Origin: Treponema sp. | GTDB lineage: Bacteria; Spirochaetota; Spirochaetia; Treponematales; Treponemataceae | Assembly: GCA_003447785.1 (NCBI GenBank) | Contig: DLYJ01000029.1 | Span: 1-8,907 of the forward strand | Direction of reading: 5' to 3' | Length of the DNA: 8,907 bases | Shown: positions 6,956 through 8,907 of the stretch, in pieces | Layout of the letters: every line of letters starts with the position of its first letter | Position numbering within the stretch: position 1 is the stretch's first letter | Made by a program: the position numbers and the translations under genes | The notes under the pieces: model-generated | What the model was told of the DNA's origin: nothing | What the model saw: the letters and a program-made list of their open reading frames with translations, nothing else | The model's database searches: none

Positions 6956-7899
6956 TTATAGGTTTTAAGCCAGTCCATAGCCATCTGAGGCCATGACTTT
7001 GCAGTTCCTGAGGCGCCGAGGATACCGAATCCGTGGCCGCTTTCAGGGAAGATGTGAAGTTCTGCCTTGCAGTTCTGTGCACGCATTGCTTTCCAGTATG
7101 CGATTGCATTTCCTTCCGGATTTACAGATTTATCATCGATTGCAGCGCAGATAAATGCGTCAGGGCAGTCGTATTTGATAAGTTTTTCGCATGAATAGGC
7201 ATCAACATCTTCCTGACTGAATTTTTCGCCCAGAAGGTTTGTGCGGCTTCCCTTGTGAGTAAAACCGTCCTGCATTGTGATTACAGGATAAAGAAGAATC
7301 TGCCAGGCAGGTTTTGCGCTTGTCCATTTTCCTTCCTTGTTTTTATCCATGTCGTCTGCGGCTTTATAAACTTCTGCATCGTATTTGTTTGAAAGAAGTG
7401 CTGCAACGTGTCCGCCTGCTGATGAACCCATTACACCGATTCTGTGGGCAAGAACGCCAAAGTCCTTTGCGCGGCTCTTGATGATGCGCATTGCCCTCTG
7501 TGCGTCCTGCAGGGAAACGTTTTCGCGGTTTTTGTGGCCGTCGTTTGGAGTTCTGTAAACAAGAACAAAGCAGGTGTAGCCCTGTGCGTTAAAAGCCTTT
7601 ACATAATCAAGGCCTTCCGTATCATAAACAACCCTCTGGTAAGCTCCGCCCGGAATAATGAGGATTCCGCGGCCGTTTGCTTCTCCTGACGGTTTGTAAA
7701 CTTCAAAATATGGTTTTGTAACACCGGCGATTGCACGGTTCTGGTTCGGCGGAATTGCACCGCGGTCGATAACCTGTTCTTCAACTTTAACCTTCTCAGA
7801 ACCAGGTCCGGTTTTTTTTGGCCACAGGTAAACTTTTTCCTGGGCAAATACACCTGCACAAAGCATAAGGGCGATGCAGGCAGTAATTAATTTTTTCAT
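6952..7899 (-). CDS. Secreted alpha/beta hydrolase, acetylxylan-esterase-like
   Basis: This 315-residue hydrolase has a signal peptide (MKKLITACIALMLCAGVFA, cleavage probably after A19), so it is exported. C14 lies in a poor lipobox context, so a lipoprotein is less likely. The mature start YLWPKKTGPGSE and the fold resemble the BD-FAE/AxeA-type carbohydrate esterases of gut bacteria, which deacetylate xylan or related glycans. The oxyanion-loop motif is PGGAY (83-87). The nucleophile is S160 in GSSAGG, the acid is probably D256 (or D255) in AIDDKSVNPEGN, and the base is H289 in ESGHGFG. The C-terminus SWPQMAMDWLKTYN is the usual last helix. The start at 7899 has GGAGG four bases upstream. 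It is apparently monocistronic, divergent from the unknown gene and tail-to-tail with the ABC ATPase. Substrate specificity is inferred from resemblance only; a feruloyl or general esterase is possible. Confidence 0.85.
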   Translation of the reverse strand: MKKLITACIALMLCAGVFAQEKVYLWPKKTGPGSEKVKVEEQVIDRGAIPPNQNRAIAGVTKPYFEVYKPSGEANGRGILIIPGGAYQRVVYDTEGLDYVKAFNAQGYTCFVLVYRTPNDGHKNRENVSLQDAQRAMRIIKSRAKDFGVLAHRIGVMGSSAGGHVAALLSNKYDAEVYKAADDMDKNKEGKWTSAKPAWQILLYPVITMQDGFTHKGSRTNLLGEKFSQEDVDAYSCEKLIKYDCPDAFICAAIDDKSVNPEGNAIAYWKAMRAQNCKAELHIFPESGHGFGILGASGTAKSWPQMAMDWLKTYN

Positions 7900-7910
7900 T
7901 TTTCCTCCGT

Positions 7911-7932
7911 TTTTATTGCAATAAAATGCAAT
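7911..7932. promoter_or_regulatory. Palindromic operator candidate in the divergent esterase/unknown-gene region
   Basis: A perfect 16-bp palindrome, TTTTATTGCAATAAAA, occupies 7911-7926. A second overlapping inverted repeat, ATTGCA (7915-7920) with TGCAAT (7927-7932), has a six-base spacer. The site lies between the esterase -10 box and its ribosome site, where a bound protein would block transcription of the esterase, and just upstream of the plus-strand TATAAT. It could be a regulator site or simply a chance AT-rich palindrome. Confidence 0.45.
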
Positions 7933-7946
7933 GTATCCATTATAAT
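7916..7946 (+). promoter_or_regulatory. Candidate promoter of the unknown-function gene, overlapping the esterase promoter
   Basis: A plus-strand TATAAT at 7941-7946 overlaps the minus-strand TATAAT by four bases. The -35-like TTGCAA at 7916-7921 is 19 bases away, a long spacing, and falls inside the palindrome. RNA polymerase could not occupy both overlapping boxes at once, so the two genes may compete for initiation. The leader would be about 112 nt to the ATG at 8066. Confidence 0.4.
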
Positions 7947-7966
7947 ATGAGTAAGTAAAAAATCAA
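7939..7966 (-). promoter_or_regulatory. Promoter of the esterase gene
   Basis: On the minus strand TTGATT (complement of 7961-7966) is followed after 16 bases by a perfect TATAAT (complement of 7939-7944). Transcription would begin near 7932 and give a leader of about 33 nt that includes the palindrome and the GGAGG site (7904-7908). Confidence 0.65.
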
Positions 7967-8016
7967 ATAATAGTGATTTCCCGATTCTACAACGGAAAAA
8001 AATTAAACTGTGCAGT

Positions 8017-8046
8017 CGGGATGTCCGGCCCCGCTTTTTTTCGGGG
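8017..8046 (+). promoter_or_regulatory. Possible attenuator-like alternative hairpins in the leader of the unknown gene
   Basis: CGGG at 8017-8020 can pair with CCCG at 8030-8033, followed by C and seven T residues (8035-8041), like a small intrinsic terminator. The same CCCCG (8029-8033) can instead pair with CGGGG at 8042-8046 around an eight-base loop, which would exclude the first hairpin. The stems are only four and five base pairs, so this is a weak call. Confidence 0.25.
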
Positions 8047-8065
8047 AATTGAAACAGAGGCTTTT

Positions 8066-8620
8066 ATGGAACAGAAACTGACAGACGCTATTAATTCTTT
8101 TTCACAGAAATTCAGCCGGTTCAAAAAGTCCGGCAAAACTGAACGGGTAACTGAACCAACGCCTGACCGGCGCCTGCAGCAGCAGATCCGCGAGAGCGGC
8201 GAGCGGTTTAAGATGAGTGTTGTCCAGACCTATAAAATTTACCGTTCCCCGTACGAAGCACTGGGAAAGGACAGTACACGCGCCCAGTCTATAGACCGTG
8301 ACGAACAGCTTCTGCTCAAGGCCTGGGAACTGTATGCGGGAATGCTGGATTTTGCAAAGGAAAAGTCAGACGAGCAGACCTTTGTTTCCCGGGTTGAAGT
8401 AAAATCGCCCCTGGCCCAGAAGGCAAGTTACACTGACGGCGGCCAGTTTATCTATTTAATGATGTGGCTTTATTTTGAAAAGAACTGCCAGACCTATATG
8501 CCGTTTTTTGAAGAAGACGGAGAAAGTGTCAGGTTGAATTTCTGCCCCGCCGAAAAGTTTGAATTCGATAACCATGACAGGGAAATTTTTGAACTTGTAA
8601 AGACCGAATTTTATTCGTGA
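8066..8620 (+). CDS. Conserved-looking hypothetical protein, 184 residues
   Basis: I do not recognise this protein. The ATG at 8066 is preferred over the open frame back to a GTG at 7973 and over the ATG at 8021, because GAGG at 8057-8060 lies five bases before it and the sequence upstream looks like leader. The product is soluble, with no signal peptide and no long membrane segment. It has a basic N-terminal part (KFSRFKKSGKTER), an amphipathic, probably helical middle (about 36-100, rich in Gln, Arg and Glu), and an acidic aromatic C-terminal part (about 125-184) with two Cys, C141 and C160, and the hydrophobic patch FIYLMMWLYF at 128-137. No catalytic motif stands out. It lies 121 bases before gpmI on the same strand but seems to have its own promoter. 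The coding call rests on codon pattern, the ribosome site and an uninterrupted frame. Confidence 0.75.
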   Translation: MEQKLTDAINSFSQKFSRFKKSGKTERVTEPTPDRRLQQQIRESGERFKMSVVQTYKIYRSPYEALGKDSTRAQSIDRDEQLLLKAWELYAGMLDFAKEKSDEQTFVSRVEVKSPLAQKASYTDGGQFIYLMMWLYFEKNCQTYMPFFEEDGESVRLNFCPAEKFEFDNHDREIFELVKTEFYS

Positions 8621-8624
8621 TTGA

Positions 8625-8653
8625 TTGTAAAAAAGGCGTTTTTTCATTATAGT
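8625..8653 (+). promoter_or_regulatory. Candidate promoter of gpmI
   Basis: TTGTAA at 8625-8630 and TATAGT at 8648-8653 are spaced by 17 bases, each a fair match to the consensus. A start near 8660 would give a leader of about 82 nt. An alternative -10 is GATAAT at 8661-8666, with a poor -35. Confidence 0.4.
8629..8644 (+). terminator. Weak terminator-like A6/T6 hairpin after the unknown gene
   Basis: Six A residues (8629-8634), GGCG, then six T residues (8639-8644) form an inverted repeat nine bases after the stop codon. The stem has no G-C pair, so it would be unstable. It might act as a poor terminator, or simply be the spacer of the gpmI promoter it overlaps. Confidence 0.25.
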
Positions 8654-8669
8654 GAATTCCGATAATGTT

Positions 8670-8726
8670 GCCGCGTGCTAACAATGCGGCTGAGATTTGA
8701 ATTCTTTTTTCTTATCAAAAAAATTC
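8670..8726 (+). promoter_or_regulatory. Structured leader of gpmI: two consecutive hairpins
   Basis: GCCGC (8670-8674) pairs with GCGGC (8686-8690), extended by a G-U and a U-A pair, with a seven-base loop. A second hairpin pairs GAATT+TTTTT (8699-8703, 8705-8709) with A-rich sequence ending in AATTC (8717-8726), with C8704 bulged. It ends just before the ribosome site AGAGGTG (8731-8737), which is four bases from the ATG. The structures may tune translation or mRNA stability. Confidence 0.4.
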
Positions 8727-8741
8727 TACAAGAGGTGTAAT

Positions 8742-8907
8742 ATGGCAGATACAATGCATGTTCTGGAAAAAAATCCGAACTGGAAAGGACGTCGTGGTCC
8801 TGTTGTCCTTGTTATCATGGACGGCGTCGGATACGGCAAATATGAAGATGGAGACGCTGTAAAGGCAGCAAGAATGAAATACCTGGACTGGTTTACTGCA
8901 AATTGTC
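8742..8907 (+). CDS. gpmI: 2,3-bisphosphoglycerate-independent phosphoglycerate mutase, N-terminal 55 residues, cut by the window edge
   Basis: The frame from ATG 8742 reads MADTMHVLEKNPNWKGRRGP, then VVLVIMDGVGYGKYEDGDAV, and runs off the window. The strand VVLVIMDG is the first beta strand of the alkaline-phosphatase-superfamily fold, and D27 is the predicted Mn ligand. The enzyme interconverts 3- and 2-phosphoglycerate in the cytoplasm for glycolysis and gluconeogenesis; the catalytic serine lies downstream, outside the window. The ribosome site is AGAGGTG at 8731-8737. The roughly 18 residues before the core strand, and the DGDAV motif where Escherichia-type enzymes have an Asn-Ala pair, resemble spirochaete forms and, more loosely, kinetoplastid forms. 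Only a third of the first domain segment is seen, so the assignment rests on this N-terminus. Confidence 0.85.
   Translation, partial: MADTMHVLEKNPNWKGRRGPVVLVIMDGVGYGKYEDGDAVKAARMKYLDWFTANC

Noticed and set aside
7973..8065. GTG start (7973) or ATG start (8021) for the unknown gene
   Set aside because: Neither has a ribosome site. The stretch contains hairpins and T runs typical of a leader, while the ATG at 8066 has GAGG at the right distance.
8654..8704. Two GAATTC sites 45 bases apart as a direct repeat
   Set aside because: Six-base matches in AT-rich DNA are expected by chance, and the flanks do not extend the similarity.
1..8907. Mobile element, phage, CRISPR or toxin-antitoxin content
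   Set aside because: I found no transposase, integrase, terminal inverted repeat, spacer array or small paired genes. Genes and spacing look like ordinary chromosome.

Overview
The window reads like a chromosomal segment of a spirochaete, most likely a gut- or rumen-type Treponema. This is inferred from the style of the glycolytic phosphoglycerate mutase N-terminus at the right edge, the moderate GC content, the AT-rich promoters and the mix of signalling and esterase genes. No rRNA, tRNA, CRISPR array, insertion sequence or phage gene is visible. Every interval longer than about 170 bases is coding.

Left part (1-5089): the 3' end of an alpha/beta-hydrolase gene enters from the left on the plus strand. 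It runs tail-to-tail into a four-gene minus-strand operon transcribed from about 5089 down to 364. In order the operon encodes a membrane CHASE-GGDEF diguanylate cyclase, an O-acetylhomoserine sulfhydrylase, an OmpR-type response regulator and its sensor histidine kinase. Junctions overlap by 11 nt, are separated by 7 nt, and overlap by 1 nt, so the genes are probably co-transcribed and partly translationally coupled. This joins c-di-GMP synthesis, sulfur assimilation to homocysteine/methionine, and a two-component system in one unit. The response regulator carries an Ala/Gly tract encoded by a hexanucleotide repeat in its DNA-binding wing region.

Middle (5090-6955): a divergent intergenic region of about 130 bp precedes a plus-strand operon for a BPD_transp_2-type ABC permease and its ATPase (COG4120/COG1101-like). 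No substrate-binding protein gene is visible. The permease start codon lies only about 10 nt downstream of a perfect TATAAT and has no evident Shine-Dalgarno site, so a leaderless or very short-leader mRNA is possible.

Right part (6952-8907): a secreted acetylxylan-esterase-like alpha/beta hydrolase lies on the minus strand, its stop overlapping the ATPase stop by 4 nt. It diverges from a 184-residue protein of unknown function on the plus strand. The shared 166-bp region holds TATAAT boxes on both strands, a perfect 16-bp palindrome and a small set of possibly competing leader hairpins. The window ends in the first 55 codons of gpmI, preceded by a leader with two hairpins.

I see no convincing new defence or mobile system. 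The most noteworthy items are the repeat in the response-regulator wing, the unusual operon composition, and the structured non-coding leaders.
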